DNA of 36,488 nt from Thermoguttaceae bacterium (GTDB lineage: Bacteria > Planctomycetota > Planctomycetia > Pirellulales > Thermoguttaceae): assembly GCA_017937685.1 (NCBI GenBank), contig JAGBDD010000250.1, positions 1 to 36,488 of the forward strand, written 5' to 3'. Shown piece by piece: positions 18,188 through 25,373 of the stretch. The notes beneath the pieces are model-generated. The model saw only the letters and a program-made list of their open reading frames with translations. It did no database searches and was not told the origin of the DNA. Both the position numbers and the translations under genes were made by a program. Each line of letters opens with the position of its first letter. Position 1 is the stretch's first letter.

Positions 18188-18425
18188 GCGTTGGAAATTT
18201 CGCCGCGATTTAAACGTCGCAAGAGGCGCGAACCTTCGATTTTTAGGAATCGGCGATTCGCGTCGAGCGGCGTTTTGCTATTTTTGATTTGACGCCTGTG
18301 CAAAGTAAGCGAGAGCGCGTTCGCGCGTTGGCGGCGCGAACGACGGAAACGCTTCGAGGAGCGAAGCGAAAACGAACGCGACGGCGTTAGGCGGTTCGCG
18401 TTTTGAATGACGAAGGAGTCGGTCG

Positions 18426-19343
18426 ATGGCGCGAAACGTCGCGTTGGGGCGTTGGGGAAAGCGGATAGCGGTTTGGGCGTTTGCGGTCGTCGTCGCGACG
18501 GCGGCGAGTCTTGGCGCCGACGAAACGAACGGCGGCGCGTCGTCGACTGAAAGCGAAACGAAAGCTCAAAACGGCGGAAGCGTTTTTCATTTCGACTCGT
18601 CGACGCGTTGGCCCGAGTGGGAGTCGACGTCCGAAACGGCGCTTCGTTTCCGCGTCGATTCCGTCGTAAAATTTTCGCGCAACGAAGACGAGGAGCGTTC
18701 GTTTCGAACGTCGTCCGTTTTTTTCGACGATTTCGCGTTCGATTTTATCGGCGACAACGGCGAAATCATTATCTATTCGTTCAGCGAGAAAAAGTTTGCC
18801 TTGATCGACCCGATTCGGCGTTTGCGAACGGAGGTCGACGCCGAAGAAATCGACCGCTTTTTGGAAAACGTCAAACCGCTTTTGGAAAAGCGGAACGACG
18901 CGTTTTGCGCTTTTATGCTCGAACCGACGTTCGAAGTTTCGCGCAAAGAAGACGAACTCCTGTTTCAAAGCAAATGGATCGATTACCGCGCGACGACGCG
19001 GGCTTTCGACGATCCTGAAATCGCCGTCGCGTACTTTGATTTCGCGAACGCTCTTTGTAAATTGAATGTTTTTATGAATCCTGGCGCGGTAACGCCTTTA
19101 GCTCGTTTGGCGGTTAATCGGCGTTTCCAAGAAGAAGCGCGATTTCCGGAAAAACTGGTCGTCGACGTTTATCCGAAGGGGAAAATGTTCTTTAACCGCT
19201 CGTTTCAAGCGAGCAACGAGTACAAGTTGGCGCGGCGACTCTCCGAAAAAGATCGCAACCGCGTGATGCGAGCGATTCACTTTGCGGCGCAGTTTCAAGA
19301 AGTGAGTTTCCGGACGTATTATCAAAAGTCGAACGAGCGTTAA
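18426..19343 (+). CDS. Exported protein of unknown function
   Basis: The 305-residue protein has a classical signal peptide: basic MARNVALGRWGKR, then a hydrophobic stretch to about residue 31 (cleavage probably after SLGA). The mature part alternates beta-type and helical segments, with blocks FRVDSVVKFSRNEDEERSF, IIIYSFSEKKFALIDPIRR and VVDVYPKGKMFFNRSFQ. The layout (outer surface strands, a sentence-like 'kkfalid' block, then helices) loosely recalls LolA-like lipoprotein-carrier folds, but no diagnostic motif is seen, so no function is given. GAAGGAG lies 7 bases before ATG 18426. A GC-rich 9-bp hairpin (18318-18342) lies between infC and this gene. Confidence 0.72.
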   Translation: MARNVALGRWGKRIAVWAFAVVVATAASLGADETNGGASSTESETKAQNGGSVFHFDSSTRWPEWESTSETALRFRVDSVVKFSRNEDEERSFRTSSVFFDDFAFDFIGDNGEIIIYSFSEKKFALIDPIRRLRTEVDAEEIDRFLENVKPLLEKRNDAFCAFMLEPTFEVSRKEDELLFQSKWIDYRATTRAFDDPEIAVAYFDFANALCKLNVFMNPGAVTPLARLAVNRRFQEEARFPEKLVVDVYPKGKMFFNRSFQASNEYKLARRLSEKDRNRVMRAIHFAAQFQEVSFRTYYQKSNER

Positions 19344-19432
19344 GCGGAAACGGGCGCGGAGAACGAGAGGGCGACAAAGCGCGCGAACGTTGACCGGAGT
19401 TTTGCGTTCGCTTGGAGGAACCGAGAACGTTT

Positions 19433-19581
19433 GGTCGACTTTTTTCTTGTTTGCCGGGGCGTTGGTCGATTTTTTGTTTGCCGAGAGCGCTCGGTCGACT
19501 TTTTTCTTGTTTGCCGGGGCGTTGGTCGATTTTTTGTTTGCCGAGAGCGCTCGGTCGACTTTTTTCTTGTTTGCCGGGGCG
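19433..19581. repeat. Perfect 60-bp minisatellite, 2.5 copies, with degenerate 30-bp subunits
   Basis: Bases 19441-19500 and 19501-19560 are identical; a half copy follows. Each unit consists of two diverged halves of about 30 bp, both starting GGTCGA followed by a T-run and GTTTGCCG. The segment CCGAGAGCGCTCGG, a short hairpin, is followed within a few bases by TTTTTT, so each unit looks like a weak plus-strand terminator. Degenerate half units continue to about 19680. Confidence 0.95.
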
Positions 19582-19808
19582 CTCGGTCGACTTTTTTTCT
19601 TATTTATCGGGGCGTTGGGGCGATTTTTTCTTGTTTGCCGAGACGCTCGACGACTTTTTCTTGTTAGTCGGGACGTTGGGGTTGGCGGCGCGGAGGTAAA
19701 AGCGAACTTTTAGAACCGACGGCAAGGCGGAACGAGAGCGCGAAAACTTGGCGACGGTCGCTAAGGCGCGTCGAAGCGTAAAGCGACGCGAGCGAGAAAG
19801 CAAGAAAG

Positions 19809-19844
19809 AAAAAACGTTCGCCGGAGTAAAACTACCGGCGAACG
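19809..19844 (-). terminator. Intrinsic terminator of the EF-hand protein gene
   Basis: A perfect 10-bp stem, CGTTCGCCGG (19815-19824) and CCGGCGAACG (19835-19844), has a 10-nt loop. On the minus strand it is followed by a run of T (A-run 19809-19814 on plus), about 110 nt after the stop codon. Confidence 0.85.
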
Positions 19845-19951
19845 CTCCTTGTTTCGGCGAGTCAACCCGTTATATCGTCGCCGAAACTTGGCCGGGCGTC
19901 GACGCTTGCGGCGCGTCGAACGTTAATTTTCGATAATGAGGGAGAACGGGA

Positions 19952-20899
19952 TTATTCGGCCTTCGGGGCTTCCGGTTTCGGTTGGTCGCCTTGGTCGCGA
20001 CGACGTTGACCGCGGTCGCCTTGCGGACGATCGCCTTCTCGGCGCGGGGCGCGATTCCAATCGCCTTGCGGGCGGTCGCCTTCCCGGCGCGAGGCGCGAT
20101 TCCAATCGCCTTGCGGACGGTCGCCTTCTCGGCGCGGGGCGCGATTCCAATCGCCTTGCGGACGGTCGCCTTCTCGGCGCGGGGCGCGATTCCAGTTGCC
20201 TTGCGGCCAAGCGCCCCATTGCGGAGCGAACGGAGCCGGAGCGAAACGGGCGAAGAACATCGGGCCGAACTTCTTTTGAACCGCTTCGACCGCGGCTTTT
20301 TGTTCGTCTTGGTCAATGAAACCGTCGTTATTTTTGTCCGCCGCCTTGATCGCTTCGGTCAGTTTTGCGACGTCGATTTTTTTGTCGTCGGTCATAAAGG
20401 CCGGTTTTTCGAACTTCGGCGCGAGCGCTTTCATTTCTTCGGCGGTCAGGAAACCGTCGCCGTCTTTATCGGCGGCTTTCATTTTGTCTTTTTGCTCTTG
20501 CGGGATGCGTTCCGGGAGCTTGGCGAGTTCGATTTTGCCGTCTTTGAACGCGTCGCCAAAGCCGAAGCGCGGCGCTTGACCTTGCGGGCCGGGGCCGAAT
20601 CCAGGTGCGCCGAACATCGGGCCGGGGCCGAAACCGGGGCCTTGCGGGGCGTCGAAACGTCGACCGTTTTGGCGCGGCGGCGCGAGCGCTTTCAACTCGT
20701 CGCCTTCGACGAAACCGTTTCCGTCTTTGTCGGCGGCTTTAAGAGCGTCTTTACGCGCTTGCGGCATTTGTTCCGGGAGCTTCGAAAGTTCGATTTTGCG
20801 CTCGGGACGCGGGCCGCGCGGGCCGGGGGCGCTGTCTTGAGCGCTCGCGAAGGTCGCGGTCGAAGCCAATAACGCGGCGAAAAGAATCGTCTTTTTCAT
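19952..20899 (-). CDS. Exported EF-hand calcium-binding protein with C-terminal repeats
   Basis: The 315-residue protein has a signal peptide (MKKTILFAALLASTATFASA, cleavage before Gln21). Three canonical 12-residue EF-hand loops follow: DKDGNGFVEGDE (57-68), DKDGDGFLTAEE (144-155) and DKNNDGFIDQDE (188-199). Each sits in a repeated block starting K-I-[ED]-[LV]-[SA]-K-L. The Asp-x-Asp-x-[DN]-Gly pattern and the final Glu predict Ca2+ binding. Linkers are Gly/Pro/Phe-rich. Residues about 232-296 contain four 15-residue repeats (PQGDWNRAPRREGDR) that are strongly basic and Arg-rich, unlike the acidic EF-hands. Exported EF-hand proteins are common in planctomycetes; their role is unknown. AGGAGA lies 6 bases before ATG 20899, which rules out the much longer upstream frame. 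Confidence 0.9.
   Translation of the reverse strand: MKKTILFAALLASTATFASAQDSAPGPRGPRPERKIELSKLPEQMPQARKDALKAADKDGNGFVEGDELKALAPPRQNGRRFDAPQGPGFGPGPMFGAPGFGPGPQGQAPRFGFGDAFKDGKIELAKLPERIPQEQKDKMKAADKDGDGFLTAEEMKALAPKFEKPAFMTDDKKIDVAKLTEAIKAADKNNDGFIDQDEQKAAVEAVQKKFGPMFFARFAPAPFAPQWGAWPQGNWNRAPRREGDRPQGDWNRAPRREGDRPQGDWNRASRREGDRPQGDWNRAPRREGDRPQGDRGQRRRDQGDQPKPEAPKAE
20020..20214 (-). repeat. 45-bp in-frame tandem repeat at the EF-hand gene 3' end
   Basis: Units recur every 45 bp; the shared GCGATTCCA starts at 20051, 20096, 20141 and 20186. The units are nearly identical, encoding P-Q-G-D-W-N-R-A-[PS]-R-R-E-G-D-R. Confidence 0.95.
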
Positions 20900-21427
20900 T
20901 TTGTCGTCTCCTAAAATGTTGCGTTTTAAAGAGGGGCCGCCGTCGAGCGCGTTCGGCTTAGGAACGCGGCGACGGTTCGCTTTGGAACGCGCTTCGACTT
21001 TTGCTCGTCGTTTCGGTCGTCGGCGAAGCGTCGGGAGCGAAAACCGCTTTTCGGCGGCGAGTCGAAACGTTGTTTGCGTCGGTTTCGGACTCGTTCGGCG
21101 AATCGGACGGTTTCGCAAGCGCGAAAACTTAGGTCAAAGCGAGCGGCCGCTCTTACCTTCGACAAGTCTTAAACCCGAAACGTCGAGAAAGGTTTCGAGG
21201 AAAAAATTTTTTTTTCGAAAAAGTTGGGGAAACGAACGAATCGGAGGAAAAAGGGAGAAAAAAAGAAAAGGAAAAAGAGACGACGAACGGTTAGCGTTGA
21301 AACGTCGCTTTAAACGCTAACGAGAACGGCTAGCGTTTGGCAAACAAGAAAAACGCTAATCTCGCCGGACGCGCGGAACGTCGAACGGCGAGACGGCGTT
21401 AAAGCGAACAATAGAAACGGTTAAGCG
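20900..21427. other. Intergenic region between EF-hand and DUF1559 genes
   Basis: No gene supported. It holds the ribosome binding site of the EF-hand gene at its left end, a homopolymeric A/T patch near 21205-21225, a purine-rich run at 21240-21285, and two adjacent hairpins built on TTAGCGTTT (21290-21358). Confidence 0.5.
21290..21358 (-). terminator. Double hairpin downstream of the DUF1559 gene
   Basis: GTTAGCGTT (21290-21298) pairs with AACGCTAAC (21313-21321), and TAGCGTTT (21331-21338) pairs with AAACGCTA (21351-21358). All four arms are versions of one 8-nt word. On the minus strand the second hairpin is followed by a T-rich stretch, so together they may end the DUF1559 transcript. 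Confidence 0.45.
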
Positions 21428-22477
21428 TTAAAGCGAATCGGTTTCGCCGCGGTTGCGGGTGATCGCCGCCGCGAACGCCTCCATATCGACCGTTTCCGAA
21501 ACGAAGCGGCAGGAACCGTCGCAGAAGAGCGCGTTGATTCCGCTTGGGTGCCGGCTTCGCGCTTCGTATTGGTAAGCGGAGCATTCGGAGCAGCTCCAGT
21601 CGAAGGCGCCGCTTTCAAAATGGTCGCATGTCGGACGGTAATTAATCGGCGCTTTCGTCTTGCGGAAGATGTTCGTGCCGACGATCCAACTCCCGTTGTC
21701 GTAAGTTTTAGGCGTTCCGGTTTCGTAAGACGACGCTTCCGCGACGAGGAGCGTGTTCGACGTTCCGTCGATAATTTCGGCGAGGCGAACCGAGCGCGAT
21801 TCGAGCAAGACGCCGAGTTCGTCGTGCGCGAGCGTCCAACCGTCGGTCGTCGCGGCGCCGTATTCGCTGATTTTTTCGGTAACGATTCCGGCGTAATGCG
21901 ACGGCGCGAGGGTCAGTTTTTCGAGCGCCCAGCCTTTGTCCGGGTTGTAATAGTCGATCGAGCGGACTTCGACGTCGCCGTCCGACGGGCAAAGGAAGAG
22001 GGAAAGGCGCGTTTGCCCGGCTTCTTGGTTCTTTTCGGAGTAAACTTTTTCCTTAAAGTCGACCAAATTTTGAACGTTTTGTTGTTCGCAGAAGGGCAAG
22101 AGGAGGGCGCCCCAACCGAAATAGTTGCCGGCGTTCGTTCCGTCCGCTTGCGGATCGGAGAGTTTGCCGGGCGGGAAGGAACCGATCGTATCGGCGTAAT
22201 TCAGCGCGGCGATCCCGAGTTGGCGCATATTGCTCGAACAGGACATGCGCCGAGCCGCTTCCCGCGCCGCTTGCACCGCCGGAAGGAGAAGCCCGATCAA
22301 GATTCCGATAATCGCGATCACGACGAGCAATTCGACCAACGTAAAACCGGCGAAACGAGCGCCGAACGTCGGTTTTTTAGGAGCGTTTGAAATGTTGGAA
22401 AAACGTCGCGATTTTTGGATGCGCGACGCGACCGGAGCGGAAGCGAAACGATTCGCTTGAGAAAAAAGGAAACGCAT
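21428..22477 (-). CDS. DUF1559 prepilin-like protein (H-X9-DG family)
   Basis: The 349-residue protein has a type IV prepilin-like leader unusually far from the N-terminus: about 44 residues, then the G-F-TLVELL cleavage and methylation site (Gly44/Phe45, Glu49). The hydrophobic helix VVIAIIGILIGLLLPAVQAA leads to the typical planctomycete sequence REAARRMSCSSNMRQLG. The C-terminal part carries LFLCPSD, DGTSNTLLVAE and the H-X9-DG motif (His310 to Asp320-Gly321). Planctomycetes encode many DUF1559 paralogues; they are thought to form pseudopilin-like surface structures, but the function is unproven. It needs a prepilin peptidase encoded elsewhere. GGGAG lies about 11 bases before ATG 22477. 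Confidence 0.93.
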   Translation of the reverse strand: MRFLFSQANRFASAPVASRIQKSRRFSNISNAPKKPTFGARFAGFTLVELLVVIAIIGILIGLLLPAVQAAREAARRMSCSSNMRQLGIAALNYADTIGSFPPGKLSDPQADGTNAGNYFGWGALLLPFCEQQNVQNLVDFKEKVYSEKNQEAGQTRLSLFLCPSDGDVEVRSIDYYNPDKGWALEKLTLAPSHYAGIVTEKISEYGAATTDGWTLAHDELGVLLESRSVRLAEIIDGTSNTLLVAEASSYETGTPKTYDNGSWIVGTNIFRKTKAPINYRPTCDHFESGAFDWSCSECSAYQYEARSRHPSGINALFCDGSCRFVSETVDMEAFAAAITRNRGETDSL

Positions 22478-23332
22478 TGGAGAGATCTCCCGTTGTTTTT
22501 CCGACTCGAAACGGAACGTCGGCGCGGCGAAGGAACGGTTCGTCGGAGCGAAACGCGAAGTTTCGTCGAGCGCGGTTCGACGGCGTATTTAGCGTTTTTC
22601 GATTGGGTTTCGCTAAATGAAGCCGTCGCGTTCGAGTCGGGGAAAGAAAAAACGGAGCGACTCTTGAGATTTGGGGGTTCGACCCGATCGACGCGCCGTC
22701 CGTCGCGGCTAACGTTCGATTTTGAGGTTCTCCGAGAAAAACCTCAAAGACGCGGGAAGGTCTTCTGACTAACGGAATCCTTTTTTCCGGTCTTCTCAAC
22801 GCGAGTAAGCGGCGGCGGACGGCGAAACGTTTGATTCTTTTGAAAACGTTGCGAAAACAGACTTGCGTTGCAAGTCGACCGTTAAAAACGGCGGCGCTTT
22901 CCAATTCAAACGGCGTCCGACTCGCCGAAGCGCGTCAATGACGGCGACGCGAACGGTTGCGAAAAAGCGAAGATTTTTCGACAAAAAAGCGTTCGCGAAG
23001 GGAAAAAAGTTGAAAACGCGGGGGCTCGACCGTTTCGTCGAGACGCGTTTTCTCCGAACACAGCGGCGAGGACCGTTCCGGATTGGCGCCGGATTCCCTG
23101 TTGCGCGAGTCTTGCGACCCGCCGCCCGCGTCCTCAAAAAGCCGACGTTCGCGGCGCCGAGCCCGAAAAACGAGACGCGGTCGGCGTCGGCGTCGCGGTC
23201 AAATCGAATCGACCGGCGGGCGGAGCGGGACGCTCGAAGGAGCGCGAGCGAACGTCGTTCTTATTATCGTTTTTCGACGAACTTTGTCAACGGGGGCCGG
23301 AGGCTCGGCGCGAGTCGGCGAACCGGAGCGCG
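22478..23332. other. Long non-coding region upstream of the DUF1559 gene
   Basis: No frame here has a ribosome binding site, family resemblance or the usual codon pattern in a consistent frame. The clearest structure is a 9-bp hairpin, TTTGAGGTT (22721-22729) with AACCTCAAA (22740-22748), about 245 bases upstream of the DUF1559 start and probably within its leader or promoter region. Confidence 0.4.
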
Positions 23333-23833
23333 TCAGTTGAAAGTCGGTTCTTTCGGGACGCGACTCGCGAGATTTTCGAGTTCCGCGGCGAGTTTGTATT
23401 GCTTGATTTTGTTGTACATCGTTTTTTCGCTAACGCCGAGTTTGCGCGCGGCGAGACGACGGCAACCGTTGCAAGCGACGAGCGTTTCGAGAAAAGCGAG
23501 GCGTTCGATTTGAGGCAACGTCAATCCGGCGAGTCCGAACGACGGAGAAGACGGAATCTCGGCGCGACCGGTCGAGCGAAAAGAAACGGGAAGAGGACGC
23601 GGCGGCGAGACGGGCGTCGGGAGGGAAAGGTCGGCGACCGAAACGTAAGACTCGTCGTCGGGCGCGTTGCGAGAAAGACGGTAAACGGAGCGAGTCGAAG
23701 CGACCGAAACGGCGTCGGCGCGCCGAACGGAAGGAGAGGCGAGGGCGGAGGACGCGCCGGGGAAAGCGTCGCGACGGAACGGCGATTCGGAGGGCGCGGA
23801 ATACCGACGGGAAAAACGGTCGAAGGGATTCAT
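23333..23833 (-). CDS. Small Fis-type HTH DNA-binding protein
   Basis: The 166-residue protein has a disordered, Ser/Pro/Arg-rich N-terminal two thirds and a C-terminal HTH of the Fis/NtrC type (residues about 104-148): LTLPQIERLAFLETLVAC, then RRLAARKLGVSEKTMYNKIKQYKL. This domain binds DNA at the end of sigma54 activators and Fis; here no AAA+ or receiver domain precedes it. It probably acts as a stand-alone regulator or nucleoid protein (inference). ATG 23833 (MNPFDRF) is preferred over a TTG at 23890; neither has a clear Shine-Dalgarno. It is divergent from lemA. Confidence 0.72.
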   Translation of the reverse strand: MNPFDRFSRRYSAPSESPFRRDAFPGASSALASPSVRRADAVSVASTRSVYRLSRNAPDDESYVSVADLSLPTPVSPPRPLPVSFRSTGRAEIPSSPSFGLAGLTLPQIERLAFLETLVACNGCRRLAARKLGVSEKTMYNKIKQYKLAAELENLASRVPKEPTFN

Positions 23834-24497
23834 TGGAATCGAGGAAAGGCGGCGGGTAAAATGAAAATGGAAGGTAAATTCTTGAAACAATGAATCGGTT
23901 ACATTTGTTTATATTATCCACTTTAATTTAGAAAATGGGAGGTTTTTGTTGAAAAAATGAAATAAAGCGGTTGGGAAGGAGCGTTGGTTGGAGTAAATCA
24001 AGGGGAAAAGGAGGAATGAAAAAATAGGGAACGTCGATTAGTTTGTAGGGGTTGGATGGTTTAGAAAAAGAAAAAACTCGCCGATTTCAAATTTTTCCGA
24101 TAAAAAGGTAAGAACGCTTGGTTTAACAAAAATGTAGGAAAGAGATAAAAGAGGTAGAAGAAAGAAAAGAAAGAAAAAACGTCGATTTAACGGGAAACAA
24201 CGTTAAAGAAAGATGGAAAAGTTGCGTTGTTTGGCGAAATGAAAGACGCGGAAGAACGTCGACGGTAAATTGCGTTTTTTTAAGGCGCGAGCGGCGATTT
24301 AACTTGACCCGACGCTTTCTTTCGCCTAAAATATAAAGTAAAGAGCGAAGCGAGCGACGACGCGCCGCCGTTGAAACGAAACGACGCGAGCGTCGGTCGA
24401 CAAGACGCGCAAGCCGGAAAAGAAGAAAAGCGTCAAGGCGACGAACGTCGGTTTTGGTCGCGATAAAAAATGAAAAAAAAACAAAGGAGAAAACGCA
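23834..24497. other. AT-rich divergent intergenic region
   Basis: The region is markedly AT-richer than its surroundings, with many A-runs and poly-purine stretches. GGATAATATAAAC (minus strand, near 23920) may be part of the promoter of the HTH gene. The lemA promoter and leader lie at the right end. No gene is supported. Confidence 0.45.
24304..24332 (+). promoter_or_regulatory. Sigma70-type promoter for lemA
   Basis: TTGACC (24304-24309) is separated by exactly 17 nt from TAAAAT (24327-24332), predicting initiation near 24339 and a leader of about 160 nt before lemA. Confidence 0.7.
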
Positions 24498-25118
24498 ATG
24501 AGTTTGAGTTTGTTTGCGATCGGAGCCGGCGCGCTCGTCGGAATCGTCGTCGCGGCGGTCGCGGCGATCGTCGTTCTTTGGGCGATTAGCGTTTACAACG
24601 GCTTGGTAACGGCGCGCAATCGTTATAAAAACGCGTTCGCGCAAATCGACGTTCAACTGAAACGGCGATACGACCTGATTCCGAACTTGGTCGAATCGGT
24701 CAAAGGGTACCTGAAACACGAGGCGCAAACGCTCGAAGCGGTGATCGCCGCTCGCGGCGCCGCGATGGGGGCGAACCAAGCCGCGTCGGCGCAACCGGGC
24801 GATCCCGGCGCGATGCGTCGCTTGGCCGGCGCGGAGGGGGAACTTTCCGGCGCGCTCGGGCGCTTGGCGGTCGTTTGCGAAGCGTATCCCGATTTGAAAG
24901 CGAACCAAAACGTTCTCGCGCTCCAAGAAGAGTTGACGTCGACCGAAAATAAAATTGGATTCGCGCGCCAAAGTTTCAACGACGCGACGACGCTTTACAA
25001 CACCAAACGCGAAACGTTCCCGACGAATATTATCGCCGGAATGTTCAACTTCGGCGAAGCGTCGCTCTTCGAGATAACGAACGACGCGGAGCGGGAAGCG
25101 CCGAAAGTTTCGTTCTAA
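24498..25118 (+). CDS. lemA: LemA family membrane protein
   Basis: The 206-residue protein has one N-terminal transmembrane helix (residues about 8-32), then the helical LemA domain: WAISVYNGLVTARNRYKNAF, DVQLKRRYDLIPNLVESVK, LEEVIAARGA-type helix, a family-typical NKIGFARQSFNDATTLYN, and FPTNIIAGMFNF. LemA proteins form a long coiled helical bundle outside or across the membrane; their function is unknown, but they are often encoded next to HtpX/M48 membrane proteases, as here. AAAGGAG lies 9 bases before ATG 24498. A hairpin after the gene suggests it is at least partly transcribed apart from the protease gene. Confidence 0.95.
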   Translation: MSLSLFAIGAGALVGIVVAAVAAIVVLWAISVYNGLVTARNRYKNAFAQIDVQLKRRYDLIPNLVESVKGYLKHEAQTLEAVIAARGAAMGANQAASAQPGDPGAMRRLAGAEGELSGALGRLAVVCEAYPDLKANQNVLALQEELTSTENKIGFARQSFNDATTLYNTKRETFPTNIIAGMFNFGEASLFEITNDAEREAPKVSF

Positions 25119-25157
25119 CAAACGAGCGAAAAGAAGGCGGAAGCGGAAACGGAAGCG

Positions 25158-25244
25158 AAACGCCGTCGGGGCGGAACGCGATTTTGTCGTTATTATTAAT
25201 ATAAGGGCGAAAACGGCGTTCCGACGCGAACGGCGGCGTTTTTT
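25158..25244 (+). terminator. Probable terminator of lemA
   Basis: A two-part stem is formed by AAACGCCG (25158-25165) with CGGCGTTT (25234-25241) and by CGGAACGC (25172-25179) with GCGTTCCG (25216-25223). It ends in TTTTTT (25239-25244). The loop contains CGATTTTGTCGTTATT, also found near 15759. Confidence 0.5.
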
Positions 25245-25373
25245 AAAATGAACGGACGACGAAAGCGCGACGTTGGTTGGAAGTAAGCGAACGACGAACG
25301 CGGCTAAGGAAAACGAAAACGACGGCGAACGGTTCGGCGTCGGCGCGAGCAAATCGGATAAAACGGAACGAAG

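Larger units (their letters stand above)
19344..19951. other. Intergenic region with minisatellite and terminator
   Basis: The 60-bp array at 19433-19581 and its degenerate continuation to about 19680 occupy much of this stretch. A plus-strand frame across it (Phe-Phe-Leu rich) is a product of the T-rich repeat, not a credible gene. The 3' end of the minus-strand EF-hand gene and its terminator lie at the right side. Confidence 0.5.

Noticed and set aside
19390..19713. Plus-strand frame of Phe/Leu-rich 20-residue repeats across the 60-bp minisatellite
   Set aside because: All three plus frames are open through the array because it lacks stops; TTG start only, no ribosome binding site, repeat explains the pattern.
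22863..23513. Plus-strand frame of 216 codons
   Set aside because: It is Arg/Ser-rich with no domain or ribosome binding site and overlaps the HTH gene on the opposite strand.
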